A DNA stretch of 64,000 nt from Heliobacterium mobile (GCF_009720735.1 NZ_WNKU01000010.1:1-64000); one strand, 5' to 3'; positions 52,506 to 61,978 are shown, counted from the first letter of the stretch. The notes: generated from the sequence alone by a model not told the origin. Translations and numbers: made by a program.

Positions 52506-54545
52506 TTGCATACGTCGTCAAGGTTATTCCGGCAAATCATGGGTATCATGTTAGCATTTGTCCTTTTATGTCAAATGGGGTACCCAGAGATTGCTCACGC
52601 AGGGGAATCGTTCCCCTCCAACGTTTCCGGCGTCGATGTCACTAAGCCGGCTGTTGTTGAAGTCCAAGCGGGAGCCACAGCCACTTTCCGCTTCTCTGAC
52701 CGAGCCTGGCCTATCGCCGTCGGCGGGGTTGCTTCCGGCTTGGTCGTCAATCCAGACGGAGTGATCGTCACTTCATCGCGCATCGTCGATCTGCTGAAAA
52801 AGGATCAGACCAGCATCCGGCAAGCTCTCGCGGACCGCTTTTTCGATGAAGTGCAAAAGCAAGTGGGACGCCGCCTTTCCGAGTCAGAACGATTGGGTAT
52901 CGCCCAGAATACGACCCTGATGGAGGAAGTCAAAACGTACCAGCAGGTGCTCTTGTCGGACGGACAAAAGTACGATTTTCAACTGCTTTGGGCAGGAAGC
53001 CCGCCGCAGGAAGTTGTCCTTAACAACGCACCGGTAGTTTCTTATCGTCCAAAGGCATCTACCACAAAAACAGTGAAAGAAGAAGGCGTTGAACCCCGGC
53101 AAGATGAGGGTGTTTCTCCCGTTCCTACGCCTGCAGAAGAACCTGCCGAAGTGGAACAGCCCGTTCCGGTAACATCATACCCGAGCAACCGAGAGTTTGA
53201 CGCGCTCCAAGAAGTGGCAGTCGTAAAAATTCAAGCCGAGAAAATGCCGTCCATGTTGCTGAGTCCCGCTGGCGAATCGGACTCGTCCAAAACGGCCACA
53301 GTCATCGGCTTCCCGGGCAATGCCGCTCCAACGGCCTTATTGACACCAGGAACAGTTACAGAAGTCGCTGAAAATCCCGGCACCATCGTCTCATCGAAGA
53401 CGGGAAAAGGAAAAGAAGCCTACGGTTCTCTACTGGACATCGAAGCGACCTTAGCACCTGCCGCTGCCAGCGGACCTGTCGTCACCGATGATGGTCGTAT
53501 CGTCGGATTAGCTGGGAAAACGGCAAAGGGGACCGGATTGTACCCCATGGTCAACAGCCAGGCTGTGCTGGAGGCCCTGCAGAAAGCAGGTCAATCGAAC
53601 AAGGCCTCTGACACCACGTCGGTTTATGCCAAAGCCCTCTCCATGTATAACCAAGGGTATACGTCAAAAGCCATTTCCATTCTGGACGATGTGCTCGATA
53701 TGTTTCCTCACCACGGCCCGGCAAAAGCAATGTTAGCCGACGCGAAAGCCCGTCTGGAAAACGGTGATGACCGGATTTACTGGCCTGACTTCATCCTGCA
53801 TAGTGTGATCACCCTGCTCATAGCTGCCGTAGGTGGTACCTATCTCTGGATCAGGTACAAAAAAGGCCGACGGAAGCAATCTTCCGCTAAAGGAACCGTT
53901 TCCAGCAATTCTGAAGATATCACTTCATCGACTTCAGAACAAAAGGCTTCTTCATCCCCCATTTCGTTCTTAATTTCGAAAGAAGAAAAAAACTCTCCCA
54001 ACAATGAATCGCCTATAGATAATAATATGGTCGTTTCCGCTTCAGAATTACCATCTCTTGGTACAGATAGCAGCGATTCTGGATCCATTCAGGATGCTTC
54101 CGTTGATAGGATGAGCAATTCAAAGGCATTCACAGAATCGGCTGCCACGGATGATTCTAACGGGAAAGGACAAGAGAAAATCCCCTCCCCTGTTGCATCG
54201 ATAAAACAACAGAACGCTGTCATCCCGGTCATCGAATTTTTTTCGGGCATGTTAGCCGGACGTAAATACGTCATCCCTAAAAAAGGTCTCTTGATTGGAC
54301 GAGATCCCTCTGCCTGCCAGATCGCCTTAAAAGACCCGGTCATCTCCAAGCAGCATCTCTTTATTGGACCTGATCCTTTCGATCGCAATTCGATCATCGT
54401 CACCGATAAAATGTCGACCAACGGAACCTTTATCAACTCCCCTGATGGAGAGAAACTTGTCGGGTCTCTCCCCTTAAAGGATGGCGATAAGGTGTTCCTC
54501 GGGAAGCAAAACGGGTTTGTGCTTCGTTTGACCGATGAAGAATAA
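52506..54545 (+). CDS. Membrane protein: degenerate trypsin-like domain, TPR-like repeat, transmembrane helix, cytosolic FHA domain
   Basis: 679 residues on the plus strand. Start TTG with AGGAGG ten bases upstream, then a signal peptide ending near HAGES. Residues 45-350 look like an HtrA-type protease fold. However, the histidine site reads VTSSRIV (86-94 region) and the serine site AAASGPV (319-325), so the catalytic residues appear lost. A TPR-like helical pair (370-415) and one transmembrane helix (429-450) follow. Then comes a Ser-rich linker and an FHA domain with IGRD (597-600), SKQH (614-617) and STNGT (637-641), the phosphothreonine-binding residues. It likely links an outside signal to a cytosolic phosphoprotein. 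No kinase gene is adjacent. Confidence 0.8.
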   Translation: MHTSSRLFRQIMGIMLAFVLLCQMGYPEIAHAGESFPSNVSGVDVTKPAVVEVQAGATATFRFSDRAWPIAVGGVASGLVVNPDGVIVTSSRIVDLLKKDQTSIRQALADRFFDEVQKQVGRRLSESERLGIAQNTTLMEEVKTYQQVLLSDGQKYDFQLLWAGSPPQEVVLNNAPVVSYRPKASTTKTVKEEGVEPRQDEGVSPVPTPAEEPAEVEQPVPVTSYPSNREFDALQEVAVVKIQAEKMPSMLLSPAGESDSSKTATVIGFPGNAAPTALLTPGTVTEVAENPGTIVSSKTGKGKEAYGSLLDIEATLAPAAASGPVVTDDGRIVGLAGKTAKGTGLYPMVNSQAVLEALQKAGQSNKASDTTSVYAKALSMYNQGYTSKAISILDDVLDMFPHHGPAKAMLADAKARLENGDDRIYWPDFILHSVITLLIAAVGGTYLWIRYKKGRRKQSSAKGTVSSNSEDITSSTSEQKASSSPISFLISKEEKNSPNNESPIDNNMVVSASELPSLGTDSSDSGSIQDASVDRMSNSKAFTESAATDDSNGKGQEKIPSPVASIKQQNAVIPVIEFFSGMLAGRKYVIPKKGLLIGRDPSACQIALKDPVISKQHLFIGPDPFDRNSIIVTDKMSTNGTFINSPDGEKLVGSLPLKDGDKVFLGKQNGFVLRLTDEE

Positions 54546-54590
54546 TCAGGCGCAGTAATCTTTAAAAAGACCTTAAAAATGAACAAATGG

Positions 54591-54632
54591 AAAAAGCCCT
54601 ATGAAGCATGCGAATGTTTCATAGGGCTTTTT
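54591..54632. terminator. Bidirectional terminator between the FHA gene and ispA
   Basis: AAAAAGCCCTATGAA and TTCATAGGGCTTTTT form a perfect 15-bp stem with T-runs on both strands. It ends the convergent FHA gene and ispA. Confidence 0.9.
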
Positions 54633-54638
54633 TTAATT

Positions 54639-55529
54639 CTAATTTTCTCGCACCAGTAAGTACTTGGCCAGCTCGCGCAATATGTCCGCCATTTCCCCAA
54701 ACATCTGGAGGCTTTCTTGGGCCGCTTGAACGACCCGGCGGGCCTCTTCCTGGGCTTTTTCAATACCGAGGAGAGAGGGGTAGGTCGCTTTGTTGTTCTT
54801 TTCGTCGCTGCCCACTGGTTTACCGATCTTCTCTTGATCTCCTTGGATGTCGAGCAAGTCGTCGGTGATCTGAAAGGCGAGTCCCAGATAATCGCCGTAT
54901 TCCGATAAGGCACGAATCTCTTCATCAGTGCCGCCGCCTAAAATGGCGCCGATGCGCAGGGATGAACGGATCAGCGCCCCTGTTTTGTGACGATGTATGT
55001 ACTCCATGGTCGATAAATCGATCTGCCGGTTTTCCGACTCCATATCGACAACTTGTCCGCCAATCATGCCCATCGTTCCGGAGGCTTCCGCGAGTTCGGC
55101 GATCACTTGCAGGACCCGGGCCGGCTCATGGCCTTCCCGGAGGGCTTCCTCCGCGACGAGACCGAAAGCTCTTGTCAACAAGGCATCGCCAGCCAGGACA
55201 GCGGTAGCTTCTCCGAAGACTTTGTGATTCGTCGGCATACCCCGCCGCAGGTCGTCATCATCCATAGCCGGTAGGTCATCGTGGATCAACGAGTAGGTGT
55301 GGATCATCTCTAAGGCGCAAGCGGCCGACAGCACCTTTTCTTCATCGCCGCCGACGGCTCGGCAACCGGCCAGTACCAGGATCGGGCGAAGGCGTTTACC
55401 GCCCGCGAAAATGCTGTAGCGCATCGCTTTATGGATGACAGTTGGGTACGTCTCTTCCGATGGAAGGTAACGTCCGAGCGCCTCGTCTACCTGTTGAATC
55501 ATCAGCTTCATTTCGGCTTTGAGATTCAC
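54639..55529 (-). CDS. ispA: Farnesyl diphosphate synthase / polyprenyl synthetase
   Basis: 296 residues from GTG 55529, five bases after the xseB stop, with GGAGGGGG upstream. The first aspartate-rich motif is LIHDDLPAMDDDDLRRG and the second is LAFQITDDLLDIQGD. GGKRLRPIL is the substrate-binding loop. It condenses IPP with DMAPP/GPP. Position between xseB and dxs is the standard Bacillus order. Confidence 0.95.
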   Translation of the reverse strand: MNLKAEMKLMIQQVDEALGRYLPSEETYPTVIHKAMRYSIFAGGKRLRPILVLAGCRAVGGDEEKVLSAACALEMIHTYSLIHDDLPAMDDDDLRRGMPTNHKVFGEATAVLAGDALLTRAFGLVAEEALREGHEPARVLQVIAELAEASGTMGMIGGQVVDMESENRQIDLSTMEYIHRHKTGALIRSSLRIGAILGGGTDEEIRALSEYGDYLGLAFQITDDLLDIQGDQEKIGKPVGSDEKNNKATYPSLLGIEKAQEEARRVVQAAQESLQMFGEMADILRELAKYLLVREN

Positions 55530-55533
55530 AGCT

Positions 55534-55824
55534 TTATTCCCCCTCCTCCAATACAAATAGGCCTGCGACGGTGGTTTCGGCAGACGGCTGAGCCGGTTCT
55601 TCGATGATCGTTACACCCTTCGGTGACTCTATGAGCTTTTGTACTTTTGCCTCATAGGCATCCAACTGAAGGTGACAGTGACGGACCAGGCCGATTCCTT
55701 CTTGAAACAGTTTTAAGGAATCATCCAAGGGGACTTCGCCCGTTTCCAAGGCCCGCACCACTTCTTCCAAGCGAGCAATCGCTGCTTCGTAAGCTAGTCC
55801 AGGCTTTCCCTTTTGATTTGCCAC
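55534..55824 (-). CDS. xseB: Exodeoxyribonuclease VII small subunit
   Basis: 96 residues. YEAAIARLEEVVRALETGEVPLDDSLKLFQEG is the conserved family core (first 20 residues YEAAIARLEEVVRALETGEV are diagnostic), followed by a less conserved tail. GTG start with GGAG upstream. It overlaps the 3' end of xseA by 31 bases. Confidence 0.93.
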   Translation of the reverse strand: MANQKGKPGLAYEAAIARLEEVVRALETGEVPLDDSLKLFQEGIGLVRHCHLQLDAYEAKVQKLIESPKGVTIIEEPAQPSAETTVAGLFVLEEGE

Positions 55825-57167
55825 CGACGATTCTCCCTTCTTTCTTCCACGCGGCAGGCCAGCTCGCCGCGATGTAAGACAATATCCACAGTGTCTCCCG
55901 GCGCGATCTCTTTCGCGTCACGGACGACTCGTCCATCTTGATCCATACAGAGGGAAAAGCCGCGATCCAAGACAGCGAGCGGGCTAAGCGCGTCCAAGAG
56001 GCTCGCTTGCAAAGCCAACTCTTTCCGTCTTTCCTGAAGTCCCTTTTGGGCGATCATCACCAGTTGACGTTGCAGCTCTTCCAGGCGTTGCCGCCGCGGT
56101 AGCAGCCGTTGAGGCGCTCCCATCGTACTGAGCCGCTTCTCCAGGTCTGTGATGCGGCCACGCATCATCGATAGCCGAGTCGGCGACAGGACTCTGCGCA
56201 ATCGCTCCTCGAACTGATCGACTCGCTGGCGAGGGACACGGAGACGGTGAAGCGGCTGGGACAAGGAAGGCCGGTTTTCCAGCGAAGCCACATTTCGCCG
56301 GGCTCGCTCCAGCCGTGCGATCATCGTCCGTTGCAGTTGTATCGTTAATTCATTGACTCTGTCTTGCAAGGCGGCATAGAGCGGTACCGCCAGTTCAGCA
56401 GCGGCCGACGGCGTAGCTGCCCGGACATCGGCCACTAGATCGCTAAGCGAAACATCAGACTCATGGCCTACCGCCGAGATGACCGGAACGGGAAACGCAG
56501 CGATCGCGCGGCAAAGAGCTTCATCGTTGAAGGCCCAGAGATCTTCGCGAGAGCCTCCGCCCCGGCCGATGATGACTACATCCACATCCGGTAGTCCTTC
56601 GAGTCTCTGCAGCGCCCGGAGGAGGCTGGGGACTGCCTCCTCTCCTTGCACAATGGCTGGAGAGAAAAGGATATCCATCGCCGGGAAGCGCCGTTGAATG
56701 ACCGCGAAAAGATCCCGGATGGCCGCACCTGTCGGAGCTGTCACGATGCCCACTTTGCGCGGCAAAGGGGGAAGGGGACGTTTGCGCTCCTGTGCAAAAA
56801 GCCCATCGGCCTCCAAGCGCCGTTTCGTTTGCTCCAGGGCGAGGAAGATGCCTCCCAGCCCGGCCGGCTCCATCTCATCAACGTAGATTTGATAGTTGCC
56901 GTCTCGTGCATATACAGACACCTGGCCGCGGATGATCACATTCAATCCGTTTTCCGGACGGAAGGAGAGAAAGCGGTTTTTGCCGCGAAACATCACCGCC
57001 CGGACCGTACTTTCCTTATCTTTTAGAGTAAAGTACATATGACCCGACGTATGGTGCTTGTAGTTAGAGATTTCCCCTTGTATCCATACGGCTGATAGCA
57101 GGGGTGCATTCTCCAAGAGTCCTTGGATATATTCATTGAGTTGGGTTACGGACCAGATTTTATCCAT
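55794..57167 (-). CDS. xseA: Exodeoxyribonuclease VII large subunit
   Basis: 457 residues from ATG 57167 (AAGGGGG upstream). N-terminal OB fold (SAVWIQGEISNYKHHTSGHM), catalytic domain with GIVTAPTGAAIRDL and IIGRGGGSREDLWAFND, and a long C-terminal coiled coil ending in LDRGFSLCMDQDGR. With XseB it forms the single-strand exonuclease. Confidence 0.95.
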   Translation of the reverse strand: MDKIWSVTQLNEYIQGLLENAPLLSAVWIQGEISNYKHHTSGHMYFTLKDKESTVRAVMFRGKNRFLSFRPENGLNVIIRGQVSVYARDGNYQIYVDEMEPAGLGGIFLALEQTKRRLEADGLFAQERKRPLPPLPRKVGIVTAPTGAAIRDLFAVIQRRFPAMDILFSPAIVQGEEAVPSLLRALQRLEGLPDVDVVIIGRGGGSREDLWAFNDEALCRAIAAFPVPVISAVGHESDVSLSDLVADVRAATPSAAAELAVPLYAALQDRVNELTIQLQRTMIARLERARRNVASLENRPSLSQPLHRLRVPRQRVDQFEERLRRVLSPTRLSMMRGRITDLEKRLSTMGAPQRLLPRRQRLEELQRQLVMIAQKGLQERRKELALQASLLDALSPLAVLDRGFSLCMDQDGRVVRDAKEIAPGDTVDIVLHRGELACRVEERRENRRWQIKRESLD

Positions 57168-57247
57168 TGCCGGCCCCCTTGTATCGCAAAGCGGCCCGTA
57201 ACGAGAACTCACCATTCCCTCCGGTACCGCTTTGACTCTAGTGGATA

Positions 57248-58657
57248 TTAGATTGCCTTTTCCGCTGCTTTTGCCATCACGTATTCATCGATAGCCCGGG
57301 CTGACTTTTTCCCGGCGCCCATGGCCAAGATGACCGTCGCTGCACCGGTGACGATATCGCCGCCGGCGAACACACCGGGAATCGATGTACGACCATCTTC
57401 ATCAGCTACGATATTTCCTTTGCGGTTCAGTTCCAGATCAGAGACAGACTTCGTCGCCAATGGGTTCGGACCGGTACCGATCGAGACGATGACCGTATCG
57501 ATATCCATGATGTATTCCGAGCCGGGAATCGCCACGGGGGAACGGCGGCCTGAGGCGTCCGGTTCACCCAGTTCAAAGCGCACACACTTCATGGCTTTTA
57601 CCCAGCCGTTCTCATCACCGATGATCTCCACAGGGCTCGTGAGCAGTTGAAACTGAACTCCTTCTTCATGGGCATGTTCAATCTCTTCGGCCCGGGCGGG
57701 CATCTCTTTCTCCGAGCGACGATAGATGATGTGAACTTCCTCAGCACCAAGCCGCAAGGCTGTCCTCGCGGCATCCATGGCGACGTTGCCGGCACCGAGT
57801 ACGGCGACCTTACGGCCCACCTTGACGGGAGTTTGGAATTCAGGGAAACAGTAGCCCTTCATCAGGTTCGTCCGGGTCAAAAATTCATTGGCCGAAAAGA
57901 CACCGCACAAATTTTCCCCTGGGATCCCCATGAAGTTAGGCAGACCGGCGCCGGTGCCCAGGAAAACAGCTTCATAGCCGTTCGCTAACAGTTCATGGAC
58001 ATTAGTCGCTTTTCCTACGACAGAGTTAAACTGCATCTCCACACCGAGCTTACGCAGGTTATCAATCTCCTGCTCCACAATGTCCTTGGGCAGCCGAAAT
58101 TCTGGAATGCCATACATCAACACACCGCCGGCGGTGTGCAGCGCTTCAAAAATAGTCACTTCATAGCCCAACTTGGCCAAATCAGCGGCACAAGTCAATC
58201 CGGCCGGTCCGGCGCCAACAACAGCCACCTTTTTCCCTTTTCTCGGAGCCTGTTCCGGGCAAGGTGCGCCTTGACGCATCTCCCAATCGGCCACAAAACG
58301 TTCGAGGCGACCGATGGCCACCGGTTCTGACTTGATGCCGACGATGCACTTGGCTTCGCACTGGCTCTCCTGAGGACATACGCGCCCGCAGATGGCCGGA
58401 AGAGCGTTTTTCTCTTTCAATAGAACTGCCGCTTTGGCAAGATCTCCTTCGGCAACAGCCTGGATAAAATCAGGAATTAAAACTTCTACCGGGCAACCTT
58501 CGCGGCATTTCGGTTTTTTACATTGAAGGCAGCGGCCCGCCTCCTCCATCGCCTGTTCCTTAGTATATCCCAGAGCCACCTCTTGGAAATTATGGCGGCG
58601 GACTCGCGGATCCTGGCAGGGCATCCCTTGACGGTCAGCACGTTGCTTTAATGACAT
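57248..58657 (-). CDS. nfnB: NADH-dependent ferredoxin:NADP oxidoreductase large subunit (NfnB/GltD-like)
   Basis: 469 residues. ATG 58657 is preferred because AGGAGG is nine bases upstream; ATG 58663 lies too close. The N-terminal cluster domain has CLQCKKPKC and CGRVCPQESQCEAKC. FAD binds at GAGPAGLTCAADL and NADP at LGAGNVAMDAARTALRLGAEE. GVFAGGDIVTGAATVI is the C-terminal flavin motif. Directly coupled to the nfnA-type subunit, this is the electron-bifurcating NfnAB pair rather than a true glutamate synthase, because no gltB is near. Confidence 0.88.
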   Translation of the reverse strand: MSLKQRADRQGMPCQDPRVRRHNFQEVALGYTKEQAMEEAGRCLQCKKPKCREGCPVEVLIPDFIQAVAEGDLAKAAVLLKEKNALPAICGRVCPQESQCEAKCIVGIKSEPVAIGRLERFVADWEMRQGAPCPEQAPRKGKKVAVVGAGPAGLTCAADLAKLGYEVTIFEALHTAGGVLMYGIPEFRLPKDIVEQEIDNLRKLGVEMQFNSVVGKATNVHELLANGYEAVFLGTGAGLPNFMGIPGENLCGVFSANEFLTRTNLMKGYCFPEFQTPVKVGRKVAVLGAGNVAMDAARTALRLGAEEVHIIYRRSEKEMPARAEEIEHAHEEGVQFQLLTSPVEIIGDENGWVKAMKCVRFELGEPDASGRRSPVAIPGSEYIMDIDTVIVSIGTGPNPLATKSVSDLELNRKGNIVADEDGRTSIPGVFAGGDIVTGAATVILAMGAGKKSARAIDEYVMAKAAEKAI

Positions 58658-59502
58658 CCGCATCCACCTCCTTGATGTTGATGTTCCAGCGCAGCTAAAG
58701 CGCGTTTTTCCTCGTCTTTATAGATAGACAGGCGTTTCATAGCTAAGTCGAAGTCAACCAGGTGTCCGTCGAACTCAGGGCCGTCGACACAGGCAAACTT
58801 GGTCTCATTGCCCACTTGAACCCGGCAGGCGCCGCACATGCCCGTGCCATCCATCATTAGCGGGTTCATGCTGACAATCGTCTTTACGCTCCATGGACGG
58901 GTCACATTGGTGATGGCTCGCATCATTGGCATCGGTCCGATGGCCCAAACATGATTCAAATTCGAATTCGCTTCATAGACATCTTTCAGTGCGTCTGTGA
59001 CAAAACCTTTGCGTCCATACGATCCGTCATCAGTACAGACGATGAGTTGACTGCTGACAGAGGCCATCTTCTCTTCCCAGAAAAGCAGTTCCTTGTTCCG
59101 AGCGCCGATGATAGCGAATACTTCGTTTCCGGCTGCTTTTAAAGCCCTGGCGATCGGATAGATAGGCGCAATGCCTACACCGCCGCCGACAATCGCTACC
59201 GGTCCGTCAAATCGTTCGATTTCTGAGGGCACGCCCAACGGTCCCACTACATCCAATATATTGTCGCCCACTTCCAGTTGACCGAGCCGCTTGGTACCGG
59301 CTCCCATCTCCTGAAATATGGCTGTAATCGTTCCCTCTTCCCGATCAAAATCGGCGATGGTGAGGGGAATCCGTTCCCCTTTTTCGTCGGCTCGGAGTAT
59401 AAAAAACTGTCCAGCCTGGGCCTTTGCGGCGACGAGGGGTGCTTTTATATCAAAAAGCTTAACTGTCGGAGAAAAAATCTCTTTCCGCACGATGGGGTAC
59501 AT
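58648..59502 (-). CDS. nfnA: NADH-dependent ferredoxin:NADP oxidoreductase small subunit (NfnA)
   Basis: 284 residues. FAD-binding barrel (ERIPLTIADFD, where RxPL(T) is the FAD site), NAD-binding IVGGGVGIAPIYPIARALK, and a [2Fe-2S] site with DGTGMCGACRV and FACVDGPEF. The C-terminus is His/Cys-rich (HQHQGGGCGCH). NfnAB balances NADH, NADPH and ferredoxin in anaerobes. It overlaps the large-subunit gene by ten bases. Confidence 0.88.
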   Translation of the reverse strand: MYPIVRKEIFSPTVKLFDIKAPLVAAKAQAGQFFILRADEKGERIPLTIADFDREEGTITAIFQEMGAGTKRLGQLEVGDNILDVVGPLGVPSEIERFDGPVAIVGGGVGIAPIYPIARALKAAGNEVFAIIGARNKELLFWEEKMASVSSQLIVCTDDGSYGRKGFVTDALKDVYEANSNLNHVWAIGPMPMMRAITNVTRPWSVKTIVSMNPLMMDGTGMCGACRVQVGNETKFACVDGPEFDGHLVDFDLAMKRLSIYKDEEKRALAALEHQHQGGGCGCH

Positions 59503-59862
59503 TCGCCTCTGCCTCCCTTATGTTTTTATTTTGTCTGCTGCCACATACCCATGAGCGGTTTGTTTCATGTTGCAAAAAAGATACAAGATGAACCAATTCG
59601 GGGTTAGAAAACAAGATCCTTTTTTTGCGAAGTACTTATGGCAGGACATTTTTTCTGTGTAATGAAAAATCGGCTCCCTTTTATCAAAGAGCCTATATGG
59701 CTCTAAGGGCTCGAATCGATTCGCATCGTGAATCCCGTATACATATTGGCAGACAGTAAAATCGCGTCAGAAAGAAAAATACCGCCCGTCGGCGGTACCA
59801 CTGTGACAATTTACAGGCCTTGACCAACGCATTTTTCAGTCTACCATTTGCTATTTCTATGG
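59503..59862. other. Intergenic region upstream of nfnA
   Basis: 360 bases without a gene. It contains the terminator of the TsaD-like gene (59781-59796) and an exact inverted repeat AGAGCC-TATAT-GGCTCT (59688-59704), which might be an operator for nfnAB or an RNA stem. I found no clear Rex-type site. Confidence 0.5.
59781..59796 (-). terminator. Intrinsic terminator after the TsaD-like gene
   Basis: On the minus strand ACCGCC-GACG-GGCGGT is followed by ATTTTTCTTTC. Confidence 0.82.
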
Positions 59863-60975
59863 TCAACGGGAACGGTTGGGATTTTTCAGAAAATGGTACC
59901 CCAGTGCGGCTACACCGACGGCGTTATCACCAGACAGTTCCGGTGTGGCAAAGTACAACTTGCCCCCGACGGCACGATGTTCCAGCCGTTCTTTTAATCG
60001 CTGGCGCAAAAACTGGTTTGCCGCCACCCCACCAACGATGAGCACGTCCTGAATCCCTGTTTCTTCGATAGCTTGTCGAAGCACCTTCTCTAAGGTCGAT
60101 GCCAGGCACCGCTCAATCCCCCGTGCGATCGCCGGTCCTATCGGCACTGTCCTTTCACCTTGTCCATTCGTTTCGAGAACAACCTTGTCTTCAACGCCTT
60201 TTTGATTGGGCCTTGGATTCTCTTCATTCCGATTGTTGCCAGCCTGATAGGTGTATCTATCGATCAGGCGCAGCGCCTGCGCTTCAGTACCGGAAAAGCT
60301 GACGGCGTACTTTTTGACGGAAGCAGGAAAGGTCTCTCCGGGACCGTCACATTGAGCGGCCAGCCTCTCCAGATGGGGACCTGCTGGGAAGGGGAGTCCT
60401 AATGCGACGCCGACCCGGTCTACCAGTTGGCCCGCATGAAGGTCCATCGTCCCTCCCATTTTGTGAATTTCAAAGGCCGTTTTCTCTGCACAGGGTCGCA
60501 CTTGAAGCAGTTCTGTCGTGCCGCCGGACAGGTGTACCGCCAGGAAATCCCGCTCCAGTAAAGCCGTTTTTATGTTTCTGTTTTCCAACGAAAAGAGACC
60601 GGCCATTAGGTGGCCTTCCTGATGGGACGTCGCAAAGAAGGGGATATTCATCGAAGCGGCTAGAGAACGCCCTACCGCCTCTCCAGCCCGGAATACAGGC
60701 AGATAAGAGCCTTCTTCCGGGCGAGGCCGAGTCGACACGGAGACTGCTTCCGTGCGAACCTCTTGACCACCTCTATACAACTCGGCAAAAAGATCTTCCA
60801 TCAGTTCGGGAAGCTGCTGGCCATGTAAAAAAAAGGCGTCCCCCTGTCGGAGACCCCTTTCTCCCGGTTTCACCGGCAGTAACCGCCGACGCTGGGCTCG
60901 AAGCTGCCCTGTGTCATCGACAAAAGCTAACGATGTGGTGTAGCAGCTGGTGTCAAACCCAAGGATACCGCGCAA
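59863..60975 (-). CDS. TsaD/Kae1-like protein (glycoprotease family paralogue)
   Basis: 370 residues. The ASKHA core shows ILGFDTSCYTTS, a metal-binding SHQEGHLMAG (H118, H122), HLSGGTTELL, SGTEAQALRL and IVGGVAANQFLRQRL. It is related to TsaD, which makes the t6A tRNA modification, but the N-terminal KVA-type and several conserved loops differ. A separate canonical tsaD probably exists elsewhere. Such paralogues occur in Clostridia next to xseA or nusB. It lies 15 bases after nusB. Confidence 0.75.
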   Translation of the reverse strand: MRGILGFDTSCYTTSLAFVDDTGQLRAQRRRLLPVKPGERGLRQGDAFFLHGQQLPELMEDLFAELYRGGQEVRTEAVSVSTRPRPEEGSYLPVFRAGEAVGRSLAASMNIPFFATSHQEGHLMAGLFSLENRNIKTALLERDFLAVHLSGGTTELLQVRPCAEKTAFEIHKMGGTMDLHAGQLVDRVGVALGLPFPAGPHLERLAAQCDGPGETFPASVKKYAVSFSGTEAQALRLIDRYTYQAGNNRNEENPRPNQKGVEDKVVLETNGQGERTVPIGPAIARGIERCLASTLEKVLRQAIEETGIQDVLIVGGVAANQFLRQRLKERLEHRAVGGKLYFATPELSGDNAVGVAALGYHFLKNPNRSR

Positions 60976-60990
60976 CAGACTAGACAGCGG

Positions 60991-61416
60991 TTACACCTCT
61001 TTCTTATGACCGCTCTCCCGGAGTTCTCGGGCGAGCTGGCCTAAGATCCCGTTGATAAACTTCGCCGATTCTTCCCCGGAAAAGTGTTTGGCCAATTCAA
61101 TCGCTTCGTTGATGGCTACGTTTAAGGGAACATCTTCTTGATAGAGCATCTCAAAGATGGCCATGCGCAGTAGGTTGCGGTCTACGTTCGCCATACGTTC
61201 TAAGTTCCATTCCTTTGCCAATCGACGGACAATCTCATCGATGGCTTCCCGGTTTGCCATGGCACCTTCGACGAGTCGCCGGGCAAATTCGGCCGTTTGT
61301 TCGTCTACGCCAAACTCTTTGCAGGTGTATTTTAGGGCAAAATCGGACTCCACCCGTCCTACATCAACTTGAAACAACGTTTGTAAGGCAGTTTCCCGCC
61401 CCAGGCGCCTGCTCAA
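60991..61416 (-). CDS. nusB: Transcription antitermination factor NusB
   Basis: 141 residues from TTG 61416, seven bases after GAGGAGG; a longer frame overlaps amaP and lacks a signal. RRLGRETALQTLFQVDVG at the start and NRLLRMAIFEMLYQEDVPLNVAINEA (core: LLRMAIFEMLYQEDVPLNVA) near the end match NusB. It binds boxA RNA with NusE in rRNA antitermination. Confidence 0.93.
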   Translation of the reverse strand: MSRRLGRETALQTLFQVDVGRVESDFALKYTCKEFGVDEQTAEFARRLVEGAMANREAIDEIVRRLAKEWNLERMANVDRNLLRMAIFEMLYQEDVPLNVAINEAIELAKHFSGEESAKFINGILGQLARELRESGHKKEV

Positions 61417-61438
61417 ATTCTCGCCTCCTCGAATATAT

Positions 61439-61978
61439 TCAACGGACTCTGGCCCTTTTTTCCGCTTCGACTCGTTCAATCGTCACTTGAACATCATTAC
61501 AGTCGATGTCTGCCAGTTTTAATGAATCTTGTACTGCTTGTTGCAATTTGTCACCCAGTCCGACCAAGCCCACATCCAGGTCGGAGGCTACCAAAAGGGT
61601 TACAGCGAGACTTCCTTTGACCGTTTGAAGCTGGACTCGCAAGCCTCGAATCCCAACGATCCCTTTCGCAGCGCCACGAATCAACGATTCGACAGCTGAA
61701 CGGGTGATTTCGACCTTCCCCAGTGGAGAAGAAAGGAGAATCATCCGGTTCTGGTATCGGCGAGGCCAGGAATAAAGGTACTTTCCGAGGGCTAGGAGAT
61801 AAAGGATTGCCCCGAACCCCAAGGTCCAACGCAAAGAGCCTCGCTCCCAAGCGGCCAGTAGCGGTGTCAATGGTTCTACGCCTGCACCGCCGAGAAAGAC
61901 AGCCCAGATCAGATAGAAGGCAGCCAAAAGCGGCAGCAAAAGGACAGTGAGCAATAACAGACGGTTAGATGTCTCCAA
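61439..61978 (-). CDS. amaP: Alkaline-shock membrane anchor protein AmaP-like
   Basis: 179 residues from TTG 61978, with GGGAGGT seven bases upstream; ATG 61996 would place the ribosome-binding site inside the gene. Two membrane segments (LLLLTVLLLPLLAAFYLIW and LRWTLGFGAILYLLALGKYL), then an Asp23-like domain (EITRSAVESLIRGAAKGIVGI). In Staphylococcus AmaP anchors Asp23 at the membrane. It sits between asp23 and nusB. Confidence 0.8.
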   Translation of the reverse strand: METSNRLLLLTVLLLPLLAAFYLIWAVFLGGAGVEPLTPLLAAWERGSLRWTLGFGAILYLLALGKYLYSWPRRYQNRMILLSSPLGKVEITRSAVESLIRGAAKGIVGIRGLRVQLQTVKGSLAVTLLVASDLDVGLVGLGDKLQQAVQDSLKLADIDCNDVQVTIERVEAEKRARVR

